Positions 41,643 through 49,128 of a stretch of 64,000 nt of DNA are shown piece by piece. Where the stretch lies: positions 43,876-107,875 of the forward strand of contig NZ_BDGB01000072.1 of assembly GCF_002157585.1 (NCBI RefSeq), read 5' to 3'. The stretch comes from Lentilactobacillus parakefiri (lineage in GTDB: Bacteria; Bacillota; Bacilli; Lactobacillales; Lactobacillaceae). A model generated the notes under the pieces. It searched no databases. It was not told the origin of the DNA and worked only from the letters and a program-made list of their open reading frames with translations. The translations under genes were made by a program, and so were the position numbers. The first letter of the stretch is position 1. Each line of letters starts with the position of its first letter.

Positions 41643-42572
41643 CTAATTGTTGTCAGCCAGCCATTTTGCAACGCTACTTTCAATCTCCCACAACCGATTT
41701 GGCTGCTGAACGAGGTTATACCAATTCGGTCTTGGCTCAGTTTTATTTCTGAACCAAGTCAATTGACGTTTGGCATAATGGCGTGAATCCTTTTTGATCA
41801 AATCAACCGCTTCTTCCAAAGCTGTTTGCCCTTGAAAATACGGGAACAATTCCCGATAACCAATGCCTTTACCAGCTTGAAATTGTTGACCACCGTGGTC
41901 GAATAACCAGCGCGCTTCATTCAGCAGACCAGCCGTCATCATTTGATCGACTCGCTGATTAATTCGCTGGTATAGTAAAGCCCGTTCGGTATTTAATCCA
42001 ATGACGGAGACGTCATACTTTGAGCCGGCATTATGCTGATCAGAGAATCGATGGCCCGTGTTTATGTAGACTTCCAGCGCCCGAATGATGCGTCGCACGT
42101 TATGAACCGGAATCGCTTTTGCTGCGAGTGGATCGATGTTGGCTAATCGTTGATGAAGCGCCAGATCACCATTGGTTTGTGCCTCGGCCAGTAATTGCCT
42201 TCTCAAGTCATCATTTTGATATTGGTCACCGCCCAGTTCCATCCCTGAAAGCAGTGCTTGGAGGTAAAACCCGGTGCCACCCACAATGATTGGCAGTTTA
42301 CCCGCTTTATGAATGGACTGGATTAGCTCCGATGCATCGTGGACAAAATCAGCGACCGAAAAGCGTTCGTCAATATTCCTGATATCAATCAAATGATGCT
42401 TGATACCGGCCATTTCAGTCGGCGTGACTTTGGCCGTCCCGATATCCAGGTGTCGATAAACCTGCATCGAGTCTCCTGAGATGATCTCCGCGTTAAAGCG
42501 GTGCGCAAGTTTAATGGATAAATCAGTTTTACCGACGGCTGTCGGCCCGACGATTGCTAAAACTTTAGTCAT
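41643..42572 (-). CDS. miaA: tRNA dimethylallyltransferase MiaA
   Basis: Adds dimethylallyl to A37 of tRNAs reading UNN codons. 309 residues: P-loop IVGPTAVGKTDLSIKLA, ISGDSMQVYRHLDIGTAK, IIVGGTGFYLQALLSG, and RRIIRALEVY; C-terminal GIGYRELFPYF and KRQLTWFRNK. Its ATG overlaps the phosphodiesterase stop by 4 nt (ATGA). Usually followed by hfq in Bacillus; here glnR follows directly. Confidence 0.97.
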   Translation of the reverse strand: MTKVLAIVGPTAVGKTDLSIKLAHRFNAEIISGDSMQVYRHLDIGTAKVTPTEMAGIKHHLIDIRNIDERFSVADFVHDASELIQSIHKAGKLPIIVGGTGFYLQALLSGMELGGDQYQNDDLRRQLLAEAQTNGDLALHQRLANIDPLAAKAIPVHNVRRIIRALEVYINTGHRFSDQHNAGSKYDVSVIGLNTERALLYQRINQRVDQMMTAGLLNEARWLFDHGGQQFQAGKGIGYRELFPYFQGQTALEEAVDLIKKDSRHYAKRQLTWFRNKTEPRPNWYNLVQQPNRLWEIESSVAKWLADNN

Positions 42573-43315
42573 TCCAGTCCCTCCCGCATCTCTGACCTGA
42601 TTTGAACGGCCCGAGCAGGATAATCAGTGATAATCGCTGCCATGTTGCGTTCAAAACAATATTGCATATCTTCTGTTGAATTCACCGTCCAAGGCCGCAG
42701 ATTTTGAGCAGGCGCAAAAAAGGGATGTCGTTTCAGCCAGCGAATATCTGGATGAAAGTCGGCAATCAAATGGTCCTTTTTCAGTGTTTTAGCTTGTTTA
42801 GCCGCTGTTTTGAATAATTTAGCGCCCGATAATTTGGGATCCAGGTGGTTGAGGATTTCAAGCGACTCAGCGTTAAAACTTGAGTAAATCAGTTGAAATG
42901 GATACTGAATGGACACAAAGTAATCAAAAACAGCTGCTTCGATGCCGGGGTATTGAATCTTGTTGGTCTCCAACTCCAGATTAAAAATACCGGTGAAATT
43001 ATCTTTAATCAACAGTTCAACGACCTCTTGGAGCGTTGGCACCGTAATTCCTTTAAATTCGGTGCTGAAACGAATGCCCGCATCTAAATGCTTGATTTCA
43101 GCCAAGTTTTTGTCAACAATCCGTCCTGACCCATTGGTAGTTCGATCAACGGTTTCATCGTGCATAATGATTAATTGATGATCTTTAGAAAAATGAACGT
43201 CGGTTTCAATGCCGTCCGCCCCATCATCAATGGCGGTTTGAAAGGAAATCAGTGTATTTTCCGGTCGGGTCCCCTTACTACCGCGATGGGCAATAATTTT
43301 GGTATTGATTTTCAA
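42569..43315 (-). CDS. glpQ: Glycerophosphodiester phosphodiesterase
   Basis: Cleaves glycerophosphodiesters to glycerol 3-phosphate and an alcohol. 248 residues, cytoplasmic (no signal peptide), TIM-barrel with catalytic motif IIAHRGSKGTRPENT, then GADGIETDVHFSKD (metal-binding Glu/Asp), IIMHDETVDRTTNGSG and PWTVNSTEDM. Substrate range is not deducible. Coupled by a 4-nt overlap to miaA downstream, an order common in lactobacilli. Confidence 0.92.
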   Translation of the reverse strand: MKINTKIIAHRGSKGTRPENTLISFQTAIDDGADGIETDVHFSKDHQLIIMHDETVDRTTNGSGRIVDKNLAEIKHLDAGIRFSTEFKGITVPTLQEVVELLIKDNFTGIFNLELETNKIQYPGIEAAVFDYFVSIQYPFQLIYSSFNAESLEILNHLDPKLSGAKLFKTAAKQAKTLKKDHLIADFHPDIRWLKRHPFFAPAQNLRPWTVNSTEDMQYCFERNMAAIITDYPARAVQIRSEMREGLE

Positions 43316-43413
43316 AATAAACTCCTTTTGAGCGATTAATTAATCAATTAACTAGATATCTCAGAAAAAATAAAGCATAATAAAAGTATCAACGAATATT
43401 GGAGGGTTTAGAT

Positions 43414-43590
43414 ATGAAACAGTTTACTAATGGGCTCATTGTTGGTGTTCTCGGAACCGTTGCAGCCGGGGTTGGTGCCTTATTGACATTTAAAAAATCA
43501 GTTGTTGACCCAATTGAAGACGAAGAGCAAAAGTTCGAGGATAACCGGAAAAAGGCAATGCGTAAGAGCCGAGCTGCCCACCACGGATAG
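43414..43590 (+). CDS. DUF3042 family small membrane-anchored protein
   Basis: 58 residues. One N-terminal transmembrane helix (TNGLIVGVLGTVAAGVGALLTF, about residues 4-25) followed by a conserved soluble tail KKSVVDPIEDEEQKFEDNRKKAMRKSRAA. The family is restricted to Lactobacillales and its function is unknown. ATG at 43414 with GGAGGG. Monocistronic, opposite in direction to its neighbours. Confidence 0.9.
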   Translation: MKQFTNGLIVGVLGTVAAGVGALLTFKKSVVDPIEDEEQKFEDNRKKAMRKSRAAHHG

Positions 43591-43627
43591 AACGTGATCC
43601 GATCCATTTAAACTAATAACGAATCTA

Positions 43628-43676
43628 AAAATAGGACTATGAACAAAACAGTGGTTTTGTTCATAGTCCTATTTTA
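43628..43676. terminator. Bidirectional terminator, DUF3042 gene / rhodanese gene
   Basis: AATAGGACTATGAACAAAAC (43630-43649) pairs perfectly with its complement beginning at 43654, followed by TTTTAT on the plus strand; the minus strand ends in AAAATAG complement (T-rich). It lies between converging genes. Confidence 0.88.
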
Positions 43677-44099
43677 TCAATAATTGCTCTTTTTTTCCTT
43701 ACCATTCCAGCCTTGATAACCACTTTTTAAGATATAGAGATCTTTATATCCCTTTTTACTTAAGAAAAGAGCAGCTCGTTTGCTGATCGTTTTGCCCTGA
43801 TCGTACATGTACACGGGCAAGTCTGGGCGAAGCTGGGTATAAAAGTTTTTGATGGTTGAATAGGGCATGTTGCGAGCGCCCAATACGTGGCCATCCTTAA
43901 AACTTTTTTGTTCGCGCAGGTCAATGACTTGTGCTTTTCTCATACCCTTCTGGAACTCGTCGTTTTTCAAATATGTTGCCGCTTGTTTGACACGCATATT
44001 CTGAAAAATCGTGTAGCCGCCCCACGCAAGTAAGATGATGATCAAAATGATGGTTGTCACCAGATTGGCGCTGATTGCACCGATTATCAATAAAAACAT
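43677..44099 (-). CDS. Membrane-anchored rhodanese-like protein lacking the catalytic Cys
   Basis: 140 residues: N-terminal transmembrane helix (about 5-27, LVTTIILIIILLAWGGYTIF), then a rhodanese fold (QVIDLREQKSFKDGHVLGARNMPYSTI). The active-site loop reads YMYDQGKTISKRAA where sulfurtransferases have C-x-x-G-x-R-S; the Cys position is Tyr, so no persulfide chemistry is expected. It is probably a binding or scaffold module at the membrane. Start placed at ATG 44099; a TTG five codons upstream is open. Co-directional with glk (24 nt). Confidence 0.85.
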   Translation of the reverse strand: MFLLIIGAISANLVTTIILIIILLAWGGYTIFQNMRVKQAATYLKNDEFQKGMRKAQVIDLREQKSFKDGHVLGARNMPYSTIKNFYTQLRPDLPVYMYDQGKTISKRAALFLSKKGYKDLYILKSGYQGWNGKEKKSNY

Positions 44100-44123
44100 C
44101 TCTCTTTCTCTCAAATAATATGA

Positions 44124-45110
44124 TTATTTTGTTCCAAATGGTTGATTGTTTCTAAACTGTAACGCTAATGATGCCGCACCAATAATGCCGGCATCATTAC
44201 CTAGTTGAGCCAACTTCAATCTGGTTGAGTCACGGACAGAAGGAAAGGCATTCTCTTGGAAATAACGGGTAGTTGGTTGAAGCAAAGTGTTACCGGCGTT
44301 GGAAACACCACCACCGATGATGATGTTTTCCGGATTCAGCGTGTTACCAATGTGTGAAAGTGCTAATCCTAAGTATGAGCAGACCCGATCAACAATTTGG
44401 TTAGCCAGAATATCCCCATTGTCGGCTAAGAAGAAGACCATCTTCGAGGATAAATCTTCGTCACCGTCAATCAATTCTTTAATCCGTGAATGACCCGTAA
44501 AGGCTTTAGCCATATCTTTGGCAATGTGGACGACGCCGGTTGCTGAGGCGTATTGTTCCAAACAGCCGCGCTTGCCACAAGTACATTGATAACCATTAGG
44601 AACAACGGTGATGTGGCCAACTTCTCCGGCCCCCCCGTTAATCCCGTGAACCAACTTACCATTGGCAATCACACCACCACCAACACCGGTTCCAAGTGTG
44701 ATGAAGACAACATCCTTTGCCTTGTCTCCAGCACCTTTCCAATATTCACCAAGGGCGGCACTATTAGCATCGTTATCAATCAGAATGGGTAAATTGAGGT
44801 TAGCAGAAATCGTTGCTCCAACCGGTTGCACGATGTCCCAGTTCAGGTTATATGCCCCCACAACGGTGCCTTTTTCACGGTTAACAGCTCCTGGTGTCCC
44901 CATGCCAATACCGTAAAAATCGCTGGCATTGTAGTCATCTTTTCTCATTTGGTCACTAATTGACTTGATCATATCAGGCACAATATGACTACCATGTTCG
45001 CTGATATTTGTCGGAATGCGCCATTTAGTAAGGACGTTTCCCTTTGTATCAATGAATGCAAATTTGATTGTCGTTCCACCTAAATCAATTCCAATTAACT
45101 TTTTAGCCAA
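44124..45110 (-). CDS. glk: ROK-family glucokinase
   Basis: Phosphorylates glucose with ATP. 328 residues: ATP-binding GIDLGGTTIKFA, substrate loop LPILIDNDANSAALGEYWKGA, catalytic Asp in NDAN, and the ROK zinc motif GEVGHITVVPNGYQCTCGKRGCLEQYASATG. Start TTG at 45110 (L-AKKLIGIDLGG) with AGGGGAAA upstream, overlapping yqgQ by 8 nt; the longer frame to 45146 is yqgQ sequence. yqgQ-glk pairing is conserved in Firmicutes. Confidence 0.95.
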   Translation of the reverse strand: MAKKLIGIDLGGTTIKFAFIDTKGNVLTKWRIPTNISEHGSHIVPDMIKSISDQMRKDDYNASDFYGIGMGTPGAVNREKGTVVGAYNLNWDIVQPVGATISANLNLPILIDNDANSAALGEYWKGAGDKAKDVVFITLGTGVGGGVIANGKLVHGINGGAGEVGHITVVPNGYQCTCGKRGCLEQYASATGVVHIAKDMAKAFTGHSRIKELIDGDEDLSSKMVFFLADNGDILANQIVDRVCSYLGLALSHIGNTLNPENIIIGGGVSNAGNTLLQPTTRYFQENAFPSVRDSTRLKLAQLGNDAGIIGAASLALQFRNNQPFGTK

Positions 45111-45324
45111 TGTCTTTTCCCCTACTTTCTTGTTTTTCTTCAACACGATGTTCTCGCGTCAAAATCAGCTTCGCGTGAATAAACTCATCATGACTGATCA
45201 GCTTGGCATCATGGAGATGGTCCAACTCCAACGCCATGACCTCAATGTCCCAAAGGCGTTTGCCGACATAGACATAAATATTGAATTTCTTCAGCAACTG
45301 CTGAACATCATACAGCGTTTTCAT
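45103..45324 (-). CDS. yqgQ: YqgQ family protein (DUF910)
   Basis: 73 residues, helical, with the family core MKTLYDVQQLLKKFNIYVYV-GKRLWDIEVMALELDHLHDAKLI. Some relatives are described as binding single-stranded nucleic acid, but the role is unknown. ATG at 45324 with GAGG; overlaps glk by 8 nt and follows the rhomboid gene. Confidence 0.9.
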   Translation of the reverse strand: MKTLYDVQQLLKKFNIYVYVGKRLWDIEVMALELDHLHDAKLISHDEFIHAKLILTREHRVEEKQESRGKDIG

Positions 45325-45366
45325 TATCTCACATCCTCATGTAAATTTCTTTCATTTTCTAGAATT

Positions 45367-46029
45367 TTAAAATTTTGCCCGCATACCTATTGTAAACAAA
45401 ACGAAAGCGATTACAACCAGCATAACGACTGAAATAATTCTTTTGACCTGACTGGTCTTGGAAAAGCCGACCCCGGTCACATATGCCACAAGGAATCCAC
45501 CAACGAGTCCCCCCAGATGGCCGGCAATATCAATTCCGGAGACAAAAATATCGGTTCCGATATTTAAGACAATAAACAATAGGAATGTTTTAGCCATTGA
45601 AACGATTGCCGGATTTTTGGAAAAACTTTCTCCCAACATCATAAAAGCACCAAAAAGGCCAAAAATCGCGGTACTGGCACCGGCCGATAAACTATCTGTA
45701 AACGCGAAACTACCAAGGTTCCCCAAGATGCCGGAAACAAAGAAAATAACCACAAACCGCCAGTGACCAAACAATTGCTCGACATACTGTCCAATGAAAT
45801 ATAAAGTGATCCCGTTCATCAAGATGTGGGTGAAGCCAATATGAATGAACATCGGGGTTACCAATCGCCAGTACTGGCCTGCACGAATCAATGGGTTGTA
45901 TTTCGCACCAAATTCGACCAAGGTGACAGGATTTTCGGTTCCCCCCATTAACGACATGACGGCAAAAACAACCACCATGATTATTAACAGTCCATACGTG
46001 ATATAAGGTTTGTTGCGTATATTGCTCAT
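45367..46029 (-). CDS. gluP: Rhomboid-family intramembrane serine protease
   Basis: 220 residues, about six transmembrane segments. Catalytic Ser in GASTAIFGLFGAF and His in GIDIAGHLGGLVGGF, plus the HIGFTHILMNGITLYFIG rhomboid segment (HxxxN) are present, so it should be active. It lacks the C-terminal TPR part of Bacillus GluP (YqgP). ATG at 46029 with GGAGGGG. Located between fau and yqgQ-glk, the conserved order. Confidence 0.93.
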   Translation of the reverse strand: MSNIRNKPYITYGLLIIMVVVFAVMSLMGGTENPVTLVEFGAKYNPLIRAGQYWRLVTPMFIHIGFTHILMNGITLYFIGQYVEQLFGHWRFVVIFFVSGILGNLGSFAFTDSLSAGASTAIFGLFGAFMMLGESFSKNPAIVSMAKTFLLFIVLNIGTDIFVSGIDIAGHLGGLVGGFLVAYVTGVGFSKTSQVKRIISVVMLVVIAFVLFTIGMRAKF

Positions 46030-46048
46030 GACCCCTCCTGTTATCCGA

Positions 46049-46603
46049 TTAGTAAATGAGTTTGTCGACTTTAACGTCAAAGTCTTCTACGTCCCAGACA
46101 GGCTCGTCAAACAATTGAACCGGCGTCACTAATGCGATGCTCGTTCCGGTAAGGCCCTTCAAGAAGCGATCGTAAAATCCACCGCCAAATCCGACTCGAA
46201 AATGATTTTTGGAAAACGCCAAGCCCGGGACCAATAAAACGTCGAGTTGATTTTTTGCCAGCACTTGGCCGCCAACCGGTTCAATTGTCCCGAATTTAGT
46301 CTGACTGAGTATGGTGTCAGGCTCCAGCAAAACAAAGGCCATCTGCCGGTGCGGAAGTGTCCGGGGAACGGCGACTTGCTTATCATGGGCTAATGCCCAT
46401 TGAATAATGGGCTGGGTATCAAGTTCATCGTCCATACTGAGGGTGATTCCCAATGTGTTACTATTTGCAAAATGCCGATCGGCAAACAATTGCTGATACA
46501 AACGGTGAATTTGCGGCTTTTGTTGGGGATCCTGCAGAAACTTATTCAGTCGAGCAATTTGTTGGTCACGAAGGACTGATTTTAATTGGTTGTTTTTGCT
46601 CAT
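46049..46603 (-). CDS. fau: 5-formyltetrahydrofolate cyclo-ligase
   Basis: ATP-dependent conversion of 5-formyl-THF to 5,10-methenyl-THF. 184 residues; motifs KSVLRDQQIARL (N-terminal basic helix), QVAVPRTLPHRQM, and the C-terminal VPGLAFSKNHFRVGFGGGFYDRFL (phosphate-binding glycines). Ends just before gluP. Confidence 0.94.
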   Translation of the reverse strand: MSKNNQLKSVLRDQQIARLNKFLQDPQQKPQIHRLYQQLFADRHFANSNTLGITLSMDDELDTQPIIQWALAHDKQVAVPRTLPHRQMAFVLLEPDTILSQTKFGTIEPVGGQVLAKNQLDVLLVPGLAFSKNHFRVGFGGGFYDRFLKGLTGTSIALVTPVQLFDEPVWDVEDFDVKVDKLIY

Positions 46604-46655
46604 TTATCTCACCTGATTATTCAGTCAAATTTGATGGACGGACTCTTCTGTATAT

Positions 46656-46684
46656 AAAAAAGGTTTGGGTATTTACCCAAGCCT
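46656..46684 (-). terminator. rpmG terminator
   Basis: AGGCTTGGGT / ACCCAAACCT (one mismatch) followed by TTTTTT on the minus strand; it overlaps the rpmG stop codon. Confidence 0.85.
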
Positions 46685-46833
46685 TATTTGGTTTCTCGAT
46701 GTAATGTAACTTTACGCTCGCGTGGGCAATACTTTTTAAGCTCCAAACGGTCGGGATTGTTTCGACGGTTCTTGCTGGATAAGTAAGTACGTTCGTGGCA
46801 TTCAGTACATTCCATTGTAATGTGTACTCGCAT
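46684..46833 (-). CDS. rpmG: 50S ribosomal protein L33 (zinc-binding form)
   Basis: 49 residues: [51 protein letters not shown] at 46833 with GGAGGT. Only one C-x-x-C pair (CTEC) plus a later single Cys (YCPRE) are seen, so the second zinc pair of the C+ form has become C-P-R. It lies downstream of the penicillin-binding protein gene, as in other Firmicutes. Confidence 0.96.
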   Translation of the reverse strand: MRVHITMECTECHERTYLSSKNRRNNPDRLELKKYCPRERKVTLHRETK

Positions 46834-46948
46834 GGAATACGACCTCCAAACTTTTGATAGAGTAGCTATTCTAATAGCCTCAACTTAAAATATTTTATCA
46901 TCAATCCCAACAAATTACTAGGACAAAATAGATAAATGTTAAGTGTTT

Positions 46949-49000
46949 TTACTTAACAGTTGAAGTTGATTGGACAGTCTTCCAGTAAGCAGAGTATATT
47001 TGCTTAGCCAACGCCATGTTATTACTTTCGGCGTTAACGCCCAGGTTAGGCATTGCCAAAGCAACGACGACCTGCGGATGGGTCGATGGTGCGTAGGAAG
47101 CCAAACTCAGGGTGACGGTTTCATTTCCATTATAAAATGTTTGAGCCGTTCCAGTCTTGGCAGAGATTTCCGGTTTGATAGAATCCAGCATCCCACCAGT
47201 CTTGTAGGTGTTACTTCCATGAACCACTCGATATAAACCAGTTGTGACAACGTTTCGCTGTGCTTGAGTCATGTCAATATGATTCAGGACCTTCGGCATC
47301 ACAGTGGCCTTTACCGTCCCTAGTTTACCATCTTGACTGGTTCCACGAATCGCTTGAACAACGTGTGGTTCAATCCGATTGCCGCCATTAGCGATTGTTG
47401 ACATGTACTGAGCGACCTGCATCGTCGTGTAGGCATCGTAGTTACCAAAGGAAAGATCCAATGCACTTCCGATGTGCTTGTAACCACTGGCACCTTGTAA
47501 TCCGGTGGATTCACCAGGAATGTCAACCCCGGTCTTGACGCCCAATCCAAATTGGTTAAAGTAGCCACGCATCGTATTGAAAACGTTGGGACTCATGGTT
47601 AACGCGCCACCTTCAACATAATTGAAGTGACCTTCTTTCATCGCCAACTGCATCATGTATGAGTTGGAGGATACTTGAAGCGCATCACTGGCATCAACTG
47701 AGATGTTAGCCCGACCGTTGTGGTTGAACCAAGAAGACTTTTTGACCCCACCGGTTGTAATCGGCTGGTCCGTCAAAGTACTGTTAGTTGGTGTGATCAC
47801 ATGATCCATCAACGCGCCTGAGACCATGGCACCCTTAACAACAGAGCCCATAACGATTGAACTGTTAATGGTTCCTAATATATTATCAGTGATCTTTGAC
47901 GTCTTTGGATTGCGATCAACCCCGGCCATCCCAATGATTGCCCCATTGTTAGGGTTCATGACCACAGCATAGGTCCCGGTCGAATTCCCGCCAGCACCGG
48001 ATTCAGCAGAGTGAACTAAGGATTGCAGCTGCTTTTGGAACCTGGCGTTGATCGTCAATTGAAGATTGTCACCTTTTTGACCGCCATATTTTTTAATTTC
48101 TTTTTTGATCTGATTATCACTATTCAAAATGATCTGAGTTTGAGACTTGGTCCCTCGAAGCACTGGTTCGTATTGGCGCTCCAAATAACTTTGACCAACA
48201 CTGTCATTTCGCGAGTATCCCTGTGCCAACAGCTCATTGACTCGATCACTCGGCAGGCCCGTCTTTTCATTAGAAACCGTTCCCGTAATCCCTTGGATGG
48301 AACGGCCATTCGGATAATTACGGCTCCAGCTGGTTCCAACGTTGACTCCCGGCATATCCGCCAAGTGTTCCCCGACCATCGCAACTTCTCTGGTTGAGAC
48401 TTTGGCATCCTTAATGTTGACGGTTGATAGTTGGTAGGCCCCACTCATCTTAGCAAAGATGGTGGCCGCGTTTTTGGTCGCAGAAGAGAAAGTCGACTTT
48501 GGATAACTTTCCACTTTGGCAACCGCTTTATTATACTTCGCGTCGACAGAATAACCGGAAATCCCTGGGATTGATTTTTCAACTTTGGCCAAATTGTTGG
48601 TATTTGACAAATAATAATCAGCCAGTTGACGTTGCGTCAAACTCCCCGTTGAAACGGTGACATACTGTGCTAGTCGGTTAGCTGTCTTATACATATCGGC
48701 AGATAACACGTTAACGCCTTTTGTATAAATAATTGCCTGGTGAGCAGAATTCCCAACTAAAACGTGCCCGGTGGAATCAAAAATCATTCCCCGCTGAACA
48801 TTCCCGTTGACAACTGAGGTGTCTGATCGGTTAACTTCGGCTTTAAATTTAGAACCGTACATCACCTGCAGGTATGCCAACTGGGTAAGTAGCGCAACAA
48901 ATAAGATTCCGACGATAATAAAAATAATATTGATTCGAAAAGGCAGTGAAACACCTTTTGCTTTGTTCGTTTTCTTGGTGCGTCTTTTAAAAATTTTCAC
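46949..49000 (-). CDS. Class B penicillin-binding protein (PBP2b/PbpA type transpeptidase)
   Basis: Cross-links peptidoglycan, probably in elongation. 683 residues: one transmembrane helix (about 22-45), dimerisation domain (RGMIFDSTGHVLVGN), and transpeptidase domain with SVVK (Ser386, Lys389), SSN (444-446) and KTG (615-617). A missing PASTA region and the position before rpmG point to the PBP2b/PbpA type rather than PBP2x. No rodA or mre genes adjoin it. ATG at 49000; divergent from the YfhO gene. Confidence 0.94.
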   Translation of the reverse strand: MKIFKRRTKKTNKAKGVSLPFRINIIFIIVGILFVALLTQLAYLQVMYGSKFKAEVNRSDTSVVNGNVQRGMIFDSTGHVLVGNSAHQAIIYTKGVNVLSADMYKTANRLAQYVTVSTGSLTQRQLADYYLSNTNNLAKVEKSIPGISGYSVDAKYNKAVAKVESYPKSTFSSATKNAATIFAKMSGAYQLSTVNIKDAKVSTREVAMVGEHLADMPGVNVGTSWSRNYPNGRSIQGITGTVSNEKTGLPSDRVNELLAQGYSRNDSVGQSYLERQYEPVLRGTKSQTQIILNSDNQIKKEIKKYGGQKGDNLQLTINARFQKQLQSLVHSAESGAGGNSTGTYAVVMNPNNGAIIGMAGVDRNPKTSKITDNILGTINSSIVMGSVVKGAMVSGALMDHVITPTNSTLTDQPITTGGVKKSSWFNHNGRANISVDASDALQVSSNSYMMQLAMKEGHFNYVEGGALTMSPNVFNTMRGYFNQFGLGVKTGVDIPGESTGLQGASGYKHIGSALDLSFGNYDAYTTMQVAQYMSTIANGGNRIEPHVVQAIRGTSQDGKLGTVKATVMPKVLNHIDMTQAQRNVVTTGLYRVVHGSNTYKTGGMLDSIKPEISAKTGTAQTFYNGNETVTLSLASYAPSTHPQVVVALAMPNLGVNAESNNMALAKQIYSAYWKTVQSTSTVK

Positions 49001-49128
49001 AATATTAACTCCTTGCCATGAAACTTATTTTATCAAATTTTCCAACTAAAAACTACAACCGGTAGTCAATCTTTAACTTATTATGATATTCTATATGTTG
49101 TTAATCACTTTTAAAAAGGATGTAGATT

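Noticed and set aside
45400..45420. CcpA cre-like sequence (GAAAGCGATTACA)
   Set aside because: It lies inside the 3' part of the rhomboid gene, far from a promoter, and its first position does not match.
45016..45432. 138-codon plus-strand frame antisense to glk, yqgQ and gluP
   Set aside because: It spans three well-supported genes and has no initiation signal.
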